NCBI GenBank assembly: GCA_934394595.1
Contig: CAKRRX010000055.1
Location: forward strand, 1-15,815
Length of the DNA stretch: 15,815 nt
Direction of reading: 5' to 3'
Source: an uncultured Blautia sp.
GTDB taxonomy: Bacteria > Bacillota > Clostridia > Lachnospirales > Lachnospiraceae
Position 1 is the first letter of the stretch. Each line of letters opens with the position of its first letter. Of this stretch, positions 6,836 through 14,407 are shown one piece after another. A program made the position numbers and the translations under genes. Under the pieces are notes generated by a model, which did no database searches, had not been told where the DNA came from, and saw nothing but the letters and a program-made list of their open reading frames with translations.

Positions 6836-8695
6836 TCATTGATAGGGATGAATATTTAGCTTCTTTTTCAACTTTGTATTCCATTTCTGAAGAATCAAGG
6901 GATTTAGCTTTGTCACTTTCCGGTCATAGGTGAGAATTCCGTTTACCTCTTCTTCGATGTCCGAAAGCTGTGTATAGATCACTGCAGAATAGCCTTTTTC
7001 CACAGCAGGGACTATGGTATTTTCCATTAGCTGGGAGAATCCATCTGTAAGCCCTTCCCTGGTATAAAATTTTTTGTATCCATAAATGTTCCTGCAGGCG
7101 CTATGCTCCGGAATACGAAGAGAATATCCGCCGAATTCGGAAAGTGCCAGGACACGGCTGGATTTTGGCACAGGCAGGCCCAGAAAATAATAATGGAGAC
7201 TGTTGATATCCCCACAGCCCTGATCGAACCATCCGCTTGCAGAATCCACCAGGCGGGAAGAATCCAATCTGTGGATAAAATCAGAGACCTGGCTGGTGGA
7301 AAACTGTCCCCATCCTTCATTAAAGGGAATCCAGGTGATAATGGAAGGGTGGTTATAAAGGGCCTTGATCATCTGCCGGATGTCATCTATGTACTCCTGC
7401 CTGCCATCCTGATCTGTGCGGGACAGAAGCTTCTGGTGTGTATCCTTTACCGGGATACGCATCCAGTTCAGTAAAGTCGCCAGATAAGTAACAAACCAGT
7501 GCTTATAAGAGGAGCCTCCGTTTGGCATGTCCTGCCATACCAGCATTCCCATACGGTCACAGTGGAAATACCAGCGGTCTGTCTCAATCTTACCATGCTT
7601 ACGAAGCATATTAAAGCCCAGATCCTTCATGGTGCGGATGTCATAGATCAGCGCCTGGTCAGAGGGAGCTGTGTACAATCCGTCCGGCCAGTATCCCTGA
7701 TCCAGAACTCCGGTCTGAAAATAAGGCCTGTCATTGAGAAAAAAGCGCAAGACGCCCAGGGAATCTTTTTGAACATCGCATTTACGAATGGCAAAATAGC
7801 TTAGAATGCGGTCGCTGCCATAGTCCAGGGAGAATGGATAAAGCCAGGGAGTCTCTGGACTCCAGTCTCTTCGGTGTTTCTCAGGGATAGAAATGGAGAT
7901 TTCTTTTTCTGGGTCTAAAATGGATTCCTGGATACTGTCTTCACACAATGCTTCGGTCACACCTCTGGAATCCAGAAAAACAGGGGAATAAATCCTGCAC
8001 AGGATCGGTTTCCCGGTCTGGTTATCTGCTGGATGGGTGCGGACTCGAATCCGAACCTTACCCTGGTCATAATCTGGTGTAGTGCGGATGTCCCGGATAT
8101 AAGACTTGGGCACAATTTCCATCCATACCGTCTGCCAGATCCCGCTTTGGGCAGTGTAGAACATGCCGCCGCGGTTCAGTTGCTGTTTGCCCCTGGCGTG
8201 ATAGGATGTGTCACTGAAATCGTGTACGCTGATCAGAATACAGATGGTGAGATCCTCTTTTACAAAGCCTGAAATGTCGATAGAGAAGGGAAAATAACCA
8301 CCTTTGTGATAGCCTGCAAATCTGCCATTAATGTAGACGTTACAAATCTGGTCTACAGCACCGAAGTGAAGGAGAAGTCCCTGAGTATCTCGGTTATAGC
8401 TTCCCTCTGGCAGCTGTATGATCCGGGAATACCATAATGTCTCATCCGGCAGAAGCTGCCTTTGTACCTGGGACAGTGGGGCTTCCGGAGAAAAAGGAAC
8501 CTGGATCTGTCCATCAAAAGGAAAATTTTCATTTTCATAGAACTGCCAGGGAAGAATGCGGCTGCGGGTGATCAGATAGTCCCACATTCCATTGAGGTTG
8601 ATCCAGTGCTTACGGACCATAGTCGGTCTTGGATATTCTTTCAGAGTTTCCTGCCGGGAGGCAGCAGCGCTCCAGATCGTGTCCAGTTTTTTCAA
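6836..8695 (-). CDS. Glycoside hydrolase family 2 protein (beta-galactosidase/beta-glucuronidase-like)
   Basis: A 619-residue GH2 enzyme with no signal peptide, so probably cytoplasmic. Domains in order are a jelly-roll sugar-binding domain (about 25-195, with VYINGRFAGYHKGGYFPF), an Ig-like domain (about 196-305) and a TIM barrel (about 310-600). The catalytic acid/base is Glu460 in IPFNEGWGQF. The nucleophile is Glu520 in LSEFGGYS. The closing TYDRKVTK segment is typical of this subgroup. It should hydrolyse beta-linked glycosides by a retaining mechanism; galactoside versus glucuronide or other specificity cannot be decided. It is shorter than LacZ (over 1000 residues) because it lacks the C-terminal accessory domains. 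The start is TTG with a near-perfect AAGGAGGG 7 bases upstream. It stands alone, with no sugar transporter or regulator beside it. Confidence 0.92.
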   Translation of the reverse strand: MKKLDTIWSAAASRQETLKEYPRPTMVRKHWINLNGMWDYLITRSRILPWQFYENENFPFDGQIQVPFSPEAPLSQVQRQLLPDETLWYSRIIQLPEGSYNRDTQGLLLHFGAVDQICNVYINGRFAGYHKGGYFPFSIDISGFVKEDLTICILISVHDFSDTSYHARGKQQLNRGGMFYTAQSGIWQTVWMEIVPKSYIRDIRTTPDYDQGKVRIRVRTHPADNQTGKPILCRIYSPVFLDSRGVTEALCEDSIQESILDPEKEISISIPEKHRRDWSPETPWLYPFSLDYGSDRILSYFAIRKCDVQKDSLGVLRFFLNDRPYFQTGVLDQGYWPDGLYTAPSDQALIYDIRTMKDLGFNMLRKHGKIETDRWYFHCDRMGMLVWQDMPNGGSSYKHWFVTYLATLLNWMRIPVKDTHQKLLSRTDQDGRQEYIDDIRQMIKALYNHPSIITWIPFNEGWGQFSTSQVSDFIHRLDSSRLVDSASGWFDQGCGDINSLHYYFLGLPVPKSSRVLALSEFGGYSLRIPEHSACRNIYGYKKFYTREGLTDGFSQLMENTIVPAVEKGYSAVIYTQLSDIEEEVNGILTYDRKVTKLNPLILQKWNTKLKKKLNIHPYQ

Positions 8696-8702
8696 AAAAC
8701 AG

Positions 8703-8710
8703 CCCTCCTT
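8703..8710 (-). promoter_or_regulatory. Shine-Dalgarno site that decides the TTG start of the GH2 gene
   Basis: AAGGAGGG on the minus strand lies 7 bases before the TTG codon at 8695-8693. The next residues (KKLDTIW) lead straight into the N-terminal domain. Confidence 0.8.
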
Positions 8711-8755
8711 AAATCATTACGTAAAGTGGAAAAATATTTTCTGCTGATATTATTT

Positions 8756-8783
8756 ATTATACACGAAATCCCCTCTTTTGCAA
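8756..8783 (-). promoter_or_regulatory. Sigma-A-type promoter for the GH2 gene
   Basis: On the minus strand, TTGCAA (8783-8778) and a perfect TATAAT (8761-8756) are separated by 16 bases. The predicted leader is about 50 bases. The -35 abuts the -35 proposed for the divergent MATE gene. Confidence 0.68.
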
Positions 8784-8812
8784 TTGAAAAAGGAATAAGG
8801 GTATGTTACGAT
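8784..8812 (+). promoter_or_regulatory. Probable promoter of the MATE/ABC-F/selA operon
   Basis: TTGAAA at 8784-8789 and TACGAT at 8807-8812 are 17 bases apart, just upstream of the MATE gene. The -10 matches consensus at only four of six positions. An alternative reading is TTGCAA (8778) with TATGTT (8802), 18 bases apart. Confidence 0.45.
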
Positions 8813-8836
8813 AGAATAGATAAATGGAGGGGAAAT

Positions 8837-10195
8837 ATGAATCAAACAAATAATAAAAATCTGCTGACAGAAGGCTCTATCTGGAAGAAACTGATCGGCT
8901 TTGCTTTTCCGCTGTTTCTTGGAAACCTGTTTCAGCAGCTGTATAATACGGCAGATTCTCTGATCGTGGGAAACTTTTTGGGAAGTGATGCACTGGCTGC
9001 GGTAAGTTCATCCGGAAGCCTTACCTTTTTACTGGTAGGATTTTTTCAGGGAATGGCGATGGGAGCGGGAGTGATCATTGCCAGATATTATGGTGGCCGA
9101 CAGAAAGCGGAACTGCAGCAGGCAATCCATACTACGGTAGCTTTTGGCGTTTTGTGTGGATTGCTTCTAACTGTTATGGGAGTGGTTATGGCGCCGAAGA
9201 TCCTGATTCTTATGAAGACGCCGAAAGACATTCTGCCAAAATCCACCCTGTATTTTCAGGTATATGCACTTGGTTCTCTGGGACTGGTTCTTTATAATAA
9301 CTTTGTGGGAATTATGCAGGCGGTGGGAGACAGCCGTCATCCGCTGTATTACCTGATTTTTTCTTCACTATTGAATGTGATCCTGGATATGGTATTTGTA
9401 GGAGCATTGGGATTTGGAGTTGCAGGGGCTGCCCTTGCGACCATCATTTCCCAGTTTGCCAGTGCTGCCTTGTGCCTGTACAGGCTGATGAAAAAAAGTC
9501 CGGAAGAATACACAGTGTCCCTTGGGAAAATATGCCTGGATAAGGGAATGCTCGGCAGGATCGTGTCCAATGGACTTCCGGCAGGAATCCAGAATTCTGT
9601 GATCGCTCTTGCAAATGTGGTGGTACAGTCCAATATCAACAGTTTTGGAAAGCTTGCAGTAGCAGGATGTGGTGCTTATTCCAAGATCGAGGGCTTTGGC
9701 TTTCTTCCTATCACCTGTTTTTCCATGGGTCTGACCACGTTTATCAGCCAGAATCTTGGTGCCAGGAAATATGACAGAGCGAAAAAAGGGGCCCGCATCG
9801 GGATTATCTGCAGCATCTCCATGGCTGAAATGGTGGGGATTATTGTCTATATTGCAAGTCCGGTGCTGATCGCTATGTTTAACAGTGACCCAGGTGTGGT
9901 GGAATTTGGAGTAAAGCAGGCACACATTATCTGTCTGTTTTATTTTCTGCTGGCCTTTTCACATTGTATTGCCGGTCTTATGCGCGGCGCTGGAAGGGCG
10001 ACTGTTCCCATGTTCGTCATGCTGGCCTGCTGGTGTCTGATCCGTGTTACCTATATCACCATTGCAGTGAGGATCAATCCGGTAATTCAGGTGGTGTTCT
10101 GGGCATATCCTCTGACCTGGTCTTTAAGTTCCATCCTGTTTCTGCTCTTCTATCTGAAATCGGACTGGATCCATGGTTTTGAAAAGAAAAAATGA
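8837..10195 (+). CDS. MATE family efflux transporter (first copy)
   Basis: A 452-residue polytopic membrane protein with about 12 hydrophobic helices in two halves, the standard MATE size and layout. The N-terminal LFLGNLFQQLYNTADSLIVGNFLGSDALAAVSSSG segment is diagnostic, and the second half has the equivalent LPAGIQNSVIALANVVVQSNINSFG. MATE proteins export cationic drugs or metabolites using a Na+ or H+ gradient; the substrate is not readable here. The ATG at 8837 is chosen because GGAGGGG (8826-8832) lies just upstream and family homology begins there; the open frame extends much further upstream but only as antisense to the glycosidase. The ABC-F gene follows 39 bases downstream on the same strand, without a terminator. 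Confidence 0.92.
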   Translation: MNQTNNKNLLTEGSIWKKLIGFAFPLFLGNLFQQLYNTADSLIVGNFLGSDALAAVSSSGSLTFLLVGFFQGMAMGAGVIIARYYGGRQKAELQQAIHTTVAFGVLCGLLLTVMGVVMAPKILILMKTPKDILPKSTLYFQVYALGSLGLVLYNNFVGIMQAVGDSRHPLYYLIFSSLLNVILDMVFVGALGFGVAGAALATIISQFASAALCLYRLMKKSPEEYTVSLGKICLDKGMLGRIVSNGLPAGIQNSVIALANVVVQSNINSFGKLAVAGCGAYSKIEGFGFLPITCFSMGLTTFISQNLGARKYDRAKKGARIGIICSISMAEMVGIIVYIASPVLIAMFNSDPGVVEFGVKQAHIICLFYFLLAFSHCIAGLMRGAGRATVPMFVMLACWCLIRVTYITIAVRINPVIQVVFWAYPLTWSLSSILFLLFYLKSDWIHGFEKKK

Positions 10196-10234
10196 TCCCT
10201 GTTTTGAAGCATGGGAAAAGGAGTAATACAATCG

Positions 10235-12061
10235 ATGAATGTAATCAATATTGAACATATCAGTAAAATATTTGGAGAGAAAAAGGTATTTGATGATATT
10301 TCCTGCGGAATCCATGATGGAGATAAGATCGGGATCATCGGAATAAACGGGACTGGAAAAAGTACTTTACTGAAGATCCTTGCAGGGGAGGAGGAAGCTG
10401 ATGAAGGCCAGGTGATCACTCAGAACGGGCTTCGGATCACCTATCTTCCTCAGATGCCGGATTTTCCCAAAGAAGCTGTGGTACAGGATTATGTGGCAGA
10501 TGGAAAATGGCAGAAGGACTGGAGTACAGCAAGCGAAGCCAGAAATATCCTGAACAGACTTGGGATTACAGAACATGAAGAGAAGATTGAACATCTTTCC
10601 GGAGGCCAGAAAAAGCGCGTAGCCCTGGCAAGAACTTTGGTGAATCCTTCGGATGTCCTGATCCTGGACGAGCCTACCAACCACCTGGACAATGAGATGG
10701 TAACCTGGCTTGAGGATTATCTGAACCGTTTTAAAGGAGTGGTGATCATGGTTACCCATGACCGTTATTTCCTTGACAAAGTTACCAATAAGATTCTGGA
10801 GATCAGCCATGGAAAGATCTATTCCTATGATGCCAATTACAGTGGATTTCTGGAATTGAAGGCCCAGAGGGAGGAGATGGACCTTGCCACTGAGAGAAAA
10901 CGCCAAAGCGTCCTTCGAATGGAACTGGAATGGGCAAAAAGAGGCTGCAGGGCAAGAAGCACCAAGCAGCGTGCACGTCTGGAACGTCTGGAAGCCCTGA
11001 AAAACGGGAAAGCTCCTACACAGGAGTTAGATGTGCAGATGGATTCTGTGGAAACCAGAATGGGCAAAAAGACTATCGAACTTCATCATATCAGCAAAAG
11101 CTATGGAGAGAAGGTTATACTGGATGACTTTGATTATATAGTTCTTCGCAATCAGAGACTGGGGATCATCGGGCCAAATGGCTGCGGAAAATCTACTCTG
11201 ATCCGGATCATAGATGGAATGGTACAGCCGGATTCCGGAAATGTGGAGATCGGGGAAACCATCAAAATAGGTTATTTTGCCCAGGAAGTTCCGGACATGG
11301 ATGGAAAGCAGCGGGTGATCGATTACATACGAGATGTAGCAGAATACATTCCCACAAGAGATGGGAAGATCAGTGCGTCCATGATGCTGGAGCGTTTCCT
11401 GTTTGATTCAGCCATGCAGTACACACCAGTTGCCAAACTCTCCGGCGGAGAAAAAAGAAGGCTGTATCTTTTAAAAGTGCTGATGGAAGCGCCAAATGTC
11501 CTGCTTCTGGATGAGCCAAGCAATGATCTGGACATTCCTACCCTGACCATTCTGGAGGATTATCTTTCCTCTTTTTCCGGGATTGTGATCGCGGTGTCGC
11601 ATGACCGCTATTTCCTGGATGATGTGGTAGACCGGATCTTTGCTTTTGAGGGCAATGGAAAACTGGCCCAGTATGAGGGCGGCTATACAGATTATGCCCA
11701 GGCAAAAGCCAGGAGTACAGGAGAAAGTGGCTCTGCTGAAACTGTGACCGGGCAGGAGAAGAAGAAATCTACGGGAAAAGACTGGAAACAAGGACAGAAG
11801 CGCCAGGAGAAGCTGAAGTTTTCTTATAAGGAAGAACGGGAATTTGCTACCATAGATGAAGAAATTGCAAAGCTGGAAGAGAAGATTGCAGCTCTTGAGA
11901 AAGATATGATGGCCAATGCCACAAATTCCGCAAAGCTCCGTGAGATCATGGAAACAAAAGAAGCAGCAGAGCAGCAGCTGGAAGAAAAGATGGACAGATG
12001 GGTATACTTAAATGACCTTGCAGAAAAAATAGAGGCACAGCAGAGAAATGGACAGGAATGA
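10235..12061 (+). CDS. ABC-F family ATPase, Uup-like (ribosome-associated)
   Basis: 608 residues with two ABC ATPase domains and no transmembrane segment, the ABC-F plan. Domain 1 has Walker A GINGTGKST (about 36-44), signature LSGGQ (121-125) and Walker B LILDEPTNHLD (142-152). A charged linker (about 205-275, rich in Arg/Lys/Glu) corresponds to the P-site-tRNA-interacting region. Domain 2 has GPNGCGKST (313-321), LSGGE (402-406) and LLLDEPSNDLD. The C-terminal stretch (about 527-602, FSYKEERE then a Glu/Lys coiled coil) resembles the Uup tail. ABC-F proteins act on translating ribosomes, some giving antibiotic protection; Uup-type members have also been linked to DNA metabolism. The ATG at 10235 has AAAAGGAG 11 bases upstream; an ATG at 10211 has no ribosome site. 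It overlaps selA by 14 bases. Confidence 0.92.
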   Translation: MNVINIEHISKIFGEKKVFDDISCGIHDGDKIGIIGINGTGKSTLLKILAGEEEADEGQVITQNGLRITYLPQMPDFPKEAVVQDYVADGKWQKDWSTASEARNILNRLGITEHEEKIEHLSGGQKKRVALARTLVNPSDVLILDEPTNHLDNEMVTWLEDYLNRFKGVVIMVTHDRYFLDKVTNKILEISHGKIYSYDANYSGFLELKAQREEMDLATERKRQSVLRMELEWAKRGCRARSTKQRARLERLEALKNGKAPTQELDVQMDSVETRMGKKTIELHHISKSYGEKVILDDFDYIVLRNQRLGIIGPNGCGKSTLIRIIDGMVQPDSGNVEIGETIKIGYFAQEVPDMDGKQRVIDYIRDVAEYIPTRDGKISASMMLERFLFDSAMQYTPVAKLSGGEKRRLYLLKVLMEAPNVLLLDEPSNDLDIPTLTILEDYLSSFSGIVIAVSHDRYFLDDVVDRIFAFEGNGKLAQYEGGYTDYAQAKARSTGESGSAETVTGQEKKKSTGKDWKQGQKRQEKLKFSYKEEREFATIDEEIAKLEEKIAALEKDMMANATNSAKLREIMETKEAAEQQLEEKMDRWVYLNDLAEKIEAQQRNGQE

Positions 12062-13466
12062 GATCCTTCGAAAGCTGCCAAAAACAGATAAGATCATGCA
12101 ACTGGATCGGGTGAGAGGCCTGACAGAGGAATATGGATACCAGCCGGTGCTGGAGGCGGTGAGACAGGCACAGCAGCAGCTTCGCGGGGAGCTTATGAGT
12201 TCTGTTGAAACTGACATAGGTGTTCATGAGTATCCAGGATATATCCGGGAAAAAGCAGAACAGCTGTTAAAAGCCAAAAAACGACAGAAGATGCAGCGCG
12301 TGATCAACGGAACCGGTGTGATCCTTCATACGAATCTGGGCAGGGCACCTCTTGGAGAAAAGCTTGTCCGGAAACTGGTTCCGCTTATGAGTGGCTATAC
12401 CAATCTTGAAATGGATCTTGAAACCGGGAAGCGAGGCAGCAGGTACGATCATTTTTCGGAAAATCTCTGCCAGTTGACAGGAGCCCAGGCTGCTATTGCA
12501 GTGAACAACAATGCCGCCGCAGTGATGTTGATGTTAAGCGCTCTGGCAGCTGGAAAAGAGACCATTGTTTCCAGAGGAGAGCTGGTGGAAATCGGAGGAA
12601 AGTTCCGGGTCCCGGATGTCTGTGCATTAAGTGGAACCAAACTTGTGGAAACCGGTACTACCAACCGTACCTATCGGATGGATTACGAAAATTCCATTAC
12701 GGATCAGACCGCAGCATTTTTGAAGGTCCACAAAAGTAATTATGAGATCACAGGATTTACCAGAGAGGTGTCGGTGGAAGAACTGGCTGATTTAGGGGCT
12801 GGATATGGGATTCCTGTACTGGCAGATCTGGGAAGTGGCTGCATTACAGATCTTGAAAAATATGGACTTGGTCAGGAACCTCTTGTGCAGCAATATCTGA
12901 AAAAAGGTGCAGATGTGGTTACTTTTAGCGGCGACAAGCTTCTGGGTGGCCCACAGGCAGGTATTATTGTGGGAAGAGAAGATCTGATAAGGAAAATTTC
13001 CACGCATCCCCTGATGCGGGCTGTACGTATTGATAAATTTACAGCTGCGGCTCTGGAAGCAACCACAGAGATCTATCTTCATGGAAAAACGGAAACAGAG
13101 ATCCCCATTTATGAGAGGATGGCAAGAAAAAAAGAAGAGCTTCAGAAAATGGCAGAAACGCTGCTGACACATGTGAAATGCCAAAAGCTGACCCTTGAGA
13201 TCAAAGAAACCAGAACGGTGGCAGGTGGTGGAACTACGCCTGGGAAATCTCAGGAAGGAGTAGCTGTGCGTATCCGATGCTCTCAGGGAACAGCCGGAGC
13301 GGAAATCTCGGCGCAGGAATTGAGTGAATGCTTCAGAGACAGCCAGATCCCTGTGCTGGGGTATATAGAAGAAGACTGGTTTTATCTGGAAATGCGTACC
13401 ATTGGAAAGGATGAAATCCTGCCGCTGGCCAGTGTTATCCAGGCAATAGAAAAATCCCTCGGATGA
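12048..13466 (+). CDS. selA: L-seryl-tRNA(Sec) selenium transferase
   Basis: 472 residues, the full family length. SelA converts Ser-tRNA(Sec) to Sec-tRNA(Sec) using selenophosphate and pyridoxal phosphate, as a large ring-shaped cytoplasmic oligomer. Diagnostic features are the N-terminal helical domain, INGTGVILHTNLGRAPL (about 86-102), the cofactor pocket around NNNAAAVML (153-161), DLGSG (260-264) and the PLP-binding Lys297 in TFSGDKLLGGPQAG. The C-terminal domain ends FYLEMRTI then a short helix. The gene starts inside the ABC-F gene with only a weak AGAGAA site upstream, so translation is probably coupled. Its stop codon sits in the loop of the terminator hairpin. The gene implies selenocysteine use in this organism, but selB, selD and tRNA-Sec are outside the window. 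Confidence 0.96.
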   Translation: MDRNEILRKLPKTDKIMQLDRVRGLTEEYGYQPVLEAVRQAQQQLRGELMSSVETDIGVHEYPGYIREKAEQLLKAKKRQKMQRVINGTGVILHTNLGRAPLGEKLVRKLVPLMSGYTNLEMDLETGKRGSRYDHFSENLCQLTGAQAAIAVNNNAAAVMLMLSALAAGKETIVSRGELVEIGGKFRVPDVCALSGTKLVETGTTNRTYRMDYENSITDQTAAFLKVHKSNYEITGFTREVSVEELADLGAGYGIPVLADLGSGCITDLEKYGLGQEPLVQQYLKKGADVVTFSGDKLLGGPQAGIIVGREDLIRKISTHPLMRAVRIDKFTAAALEATTEIYLHGKTETEIPIYERMARKKEELQKMAETLLTHVKCQKLTLEIKETRTVAGGGTTPGKSQEGVAVRIRCSQGTAGAEISAQELSECFRDSQIPVLGYIEEDWFYLEMRTIGKDEILPLASVIQAIEKSLG

Positions 13467-13476
13467 GGGATTTTTC
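13449..13476. terminator. Bidirectional terminator between selA and the mutarotase-like gene
   Basis: A perfect 12-base-pair stem (GAAAAATCCCTC at 13449-13460 with GAGGGATTTTTC at 13465-13476) and a GGAT loop carry A and T tracts on opposite arms, so it can work on both strands. The selA TGA (13464-13466) spans the loop and the right arm. It sits 28 bases beyond the minus-strand mutarotase-like stop. Confidence 0.88.
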
Positions 13477-13503
13477 ATTTAATCTAATCTGCATGGACGG
13501 CAT

Positions 13504-14154
13504 TTATTTACCCATATGCCATGCCAGGCGGACACTGGCTGGATGATATTCATTGGTCAGCCAGTCGCAGTCATTGGTGATCCAGTCCATAATGCCAAGC
13601 TGGCGGCTTTCCCAGGCAACAGTATCTGCGTGTGCTTCCGGGGTTTCTTCAGTCTCCATGGTGGTATCGATTTCGTCATATCCGAAAATGTATCCGCCGG
13701 CGCTCCAGATGCTGAAATTACTGTCAGGACCTGGATCAATGCTGTCTCCACGGGCTGCAATAAGGCCATCGTGTCTAGCTTTATATTCTTCTTCAAATCC
13801 CGGTTTTAATTTGGTCATGAACATTCTGTGGCGGATCAGTTCTTTGTTTTCGCGGACAACACCAAAATTATGGTACATAAGGCGCATATTTTTACCAGGA
13901 GTGGAGATCCAGGTAAAGGTATCCTCGATCTTTGCTGTGAGATCTTTGATCTCCTCTTCTTTTTCCGGATAGGAAACTTCGGTATCGGTCTCATAATAAC
14001 CAAAGATCAGGGAGGTGCAGTTCCAGATACTGAAATTATGGATCTGGTTCCTGTCAAGGAATGTGGTAAGCTTTGGCCAGATCTCCCCTAATTTCTTCCG
14101 ATAATCATTCATTTTACCTTTTTTGATTTCCATTGCAAAACTGTGTCGTTCCAT
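13504..14154 (-). CDS. Tandem L-rhamnose-mutarotase-like protein (RhaM/DUF718 family, two domains)
   Basis: 216 residues, about twice the roughly 105 of a normal RhaM. RhaM-type enzymes are dimeric ferredoxin-like proteins that interconvert sugar anomers. Two repeats are visible: 1-60 plus linker, and about 108-166. Both carry an (H/S)NFSIW strand followed by IFGY and an E-x-D motif (39-57 and 145-163). The known RhaM catalytic pair Tyr-x3-His appears only in repeat 2 (Y124, H128); repeat 1 keeps Y18 but has Leu22 instead of His. It therefore looks like a fused pseudo-dimer with one active half (inference). No rhamnose or fucose genes are nearby, so the natural sugar is unknown and a non-mutarotase role is possible. 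AGGAG 8 bases before the ATG supports the start. Confidence 0.78.
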   Translation of the reverse strand: MERHSFAMEIKKGKMNDYRKKLGEIWPKLTTFLDRNQIHNFSIWNCTSLIFGYYETDTEVSYPEKEEEIKDLTAKIEDTFTWISTPGKNMRLMYHNFGVVRENKELIRHRMFMTKLKPGFEEEYKARHDGLIAARGDSIDPGPDSNFSIWSAGGYIFGYDEIDTTMETEETPEAHADTVAWESRQLGIMDWITNDCDWLTNEYHPASVRLAWHMGK

Positions 14155-14224
14155 AAGAAGTTCTCCTTTGCTGGGTGATATTTGTCAATGAGATCAAAAA
14201 CTTTGCCATACAGGTGCCAACTAT

Positions 14225-14254
14225 TTTTGACCTGTTTTGACTTCTTTTAACCAG
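14225..14254. repeat. Three 10-base tandem repeats in the mutarotase/MATE intergenic region
   Basis: TTTTGACCTG (14225), TTTTGACTTC (14235) and TTTTAACCAG (14245) follow each other with a 10-base period, close to one helical turn. On the minus strand the units carry GTCAAAA. They lie between the divergent mutarotase-like and MATE genes and could be a protein-binding array; this is inference. Confidence 0.4.
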
Positions 14255-14265
14255 AATATCACAAA

Positions 14266-14342
14266 ATACCACAGAAATCCACACTTATATTGACATACCT
14301 ATAAGATTTATATACAATAAAGAATACTGTGTACTGTGGTAT
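14266..14342. repeat. Inverted repeat flanking the promoter of the second MATE gene
   Basis: ATACCACAG at 14266-14274 is perfectly repeated in inverted orientation as CTGTGGTAT at 14334-14342, with the predicted promoter centred between. The right copy is part of a direct duplication of TACTGTG (14325-14331 and 14332-14338). It is a candidate two-site operator. Confidence 0.45.
14290..14318 (+). promoter_or_regulatory. Near-consensus sigma-A promoter of the second MATE gene
   Basis: A perfect TTGACA (14290-14295) and TACAAT (14313-14318) are separated by 17 bases. The predicted start near 14325 falls on the first base of the TACTGTG duplication, so a protein bound there could block transcription. 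Confidence 0.8.
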
Positions 14343-14344
14343 AT

Positions 14345-14361
14345 AAAGAAATTATTTCTTT
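14345..14361. repeat. Perfect 8-base palindrome in the leader of the second MATE gene
   Basis: AAAGAAAT, a central T, then ATTTCTTT form a perfect palindrome just downstream of the predicted transcript start. A one-base loop cannot fold well as RNA, so a DNA operator is the more natural reading. Confidence 0.4.
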
Positions 14362-14396
14362 GAATACGCTCTGGTTCTGACACAGAAGAAAATGAC

Positions 14397-14401
14397 AGGA
14401 G
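14397..14401 (+). promoter_or_regulatory. Shine-Dalgarno site for the TTG start of the second MATE gene
   Basis: AGGAG lies 6 bases before the TTG at 14408. A second AGGAG at 14436-14440 lies 6 bases before an in-frame ATG at 14447, so the true start is undecided. Confidence 0.5.
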
Positions 14402-14407
14402 AGGGGA

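Noticed and set aside
8462..8836. N-terminal extension of the first MATE protein
   Set aside because: It is antisense to the GH2 gene and lacks MATE similarity; the ATG at 8837 has a strong ribosome site.
14345..14407. Riboswitch or attenuator in the second MATE leader
   Set aside because: The leader is short, the palindrome has a one-base loop, and I see no conserved riboswitch core or terminator with a T tract before the start codon.
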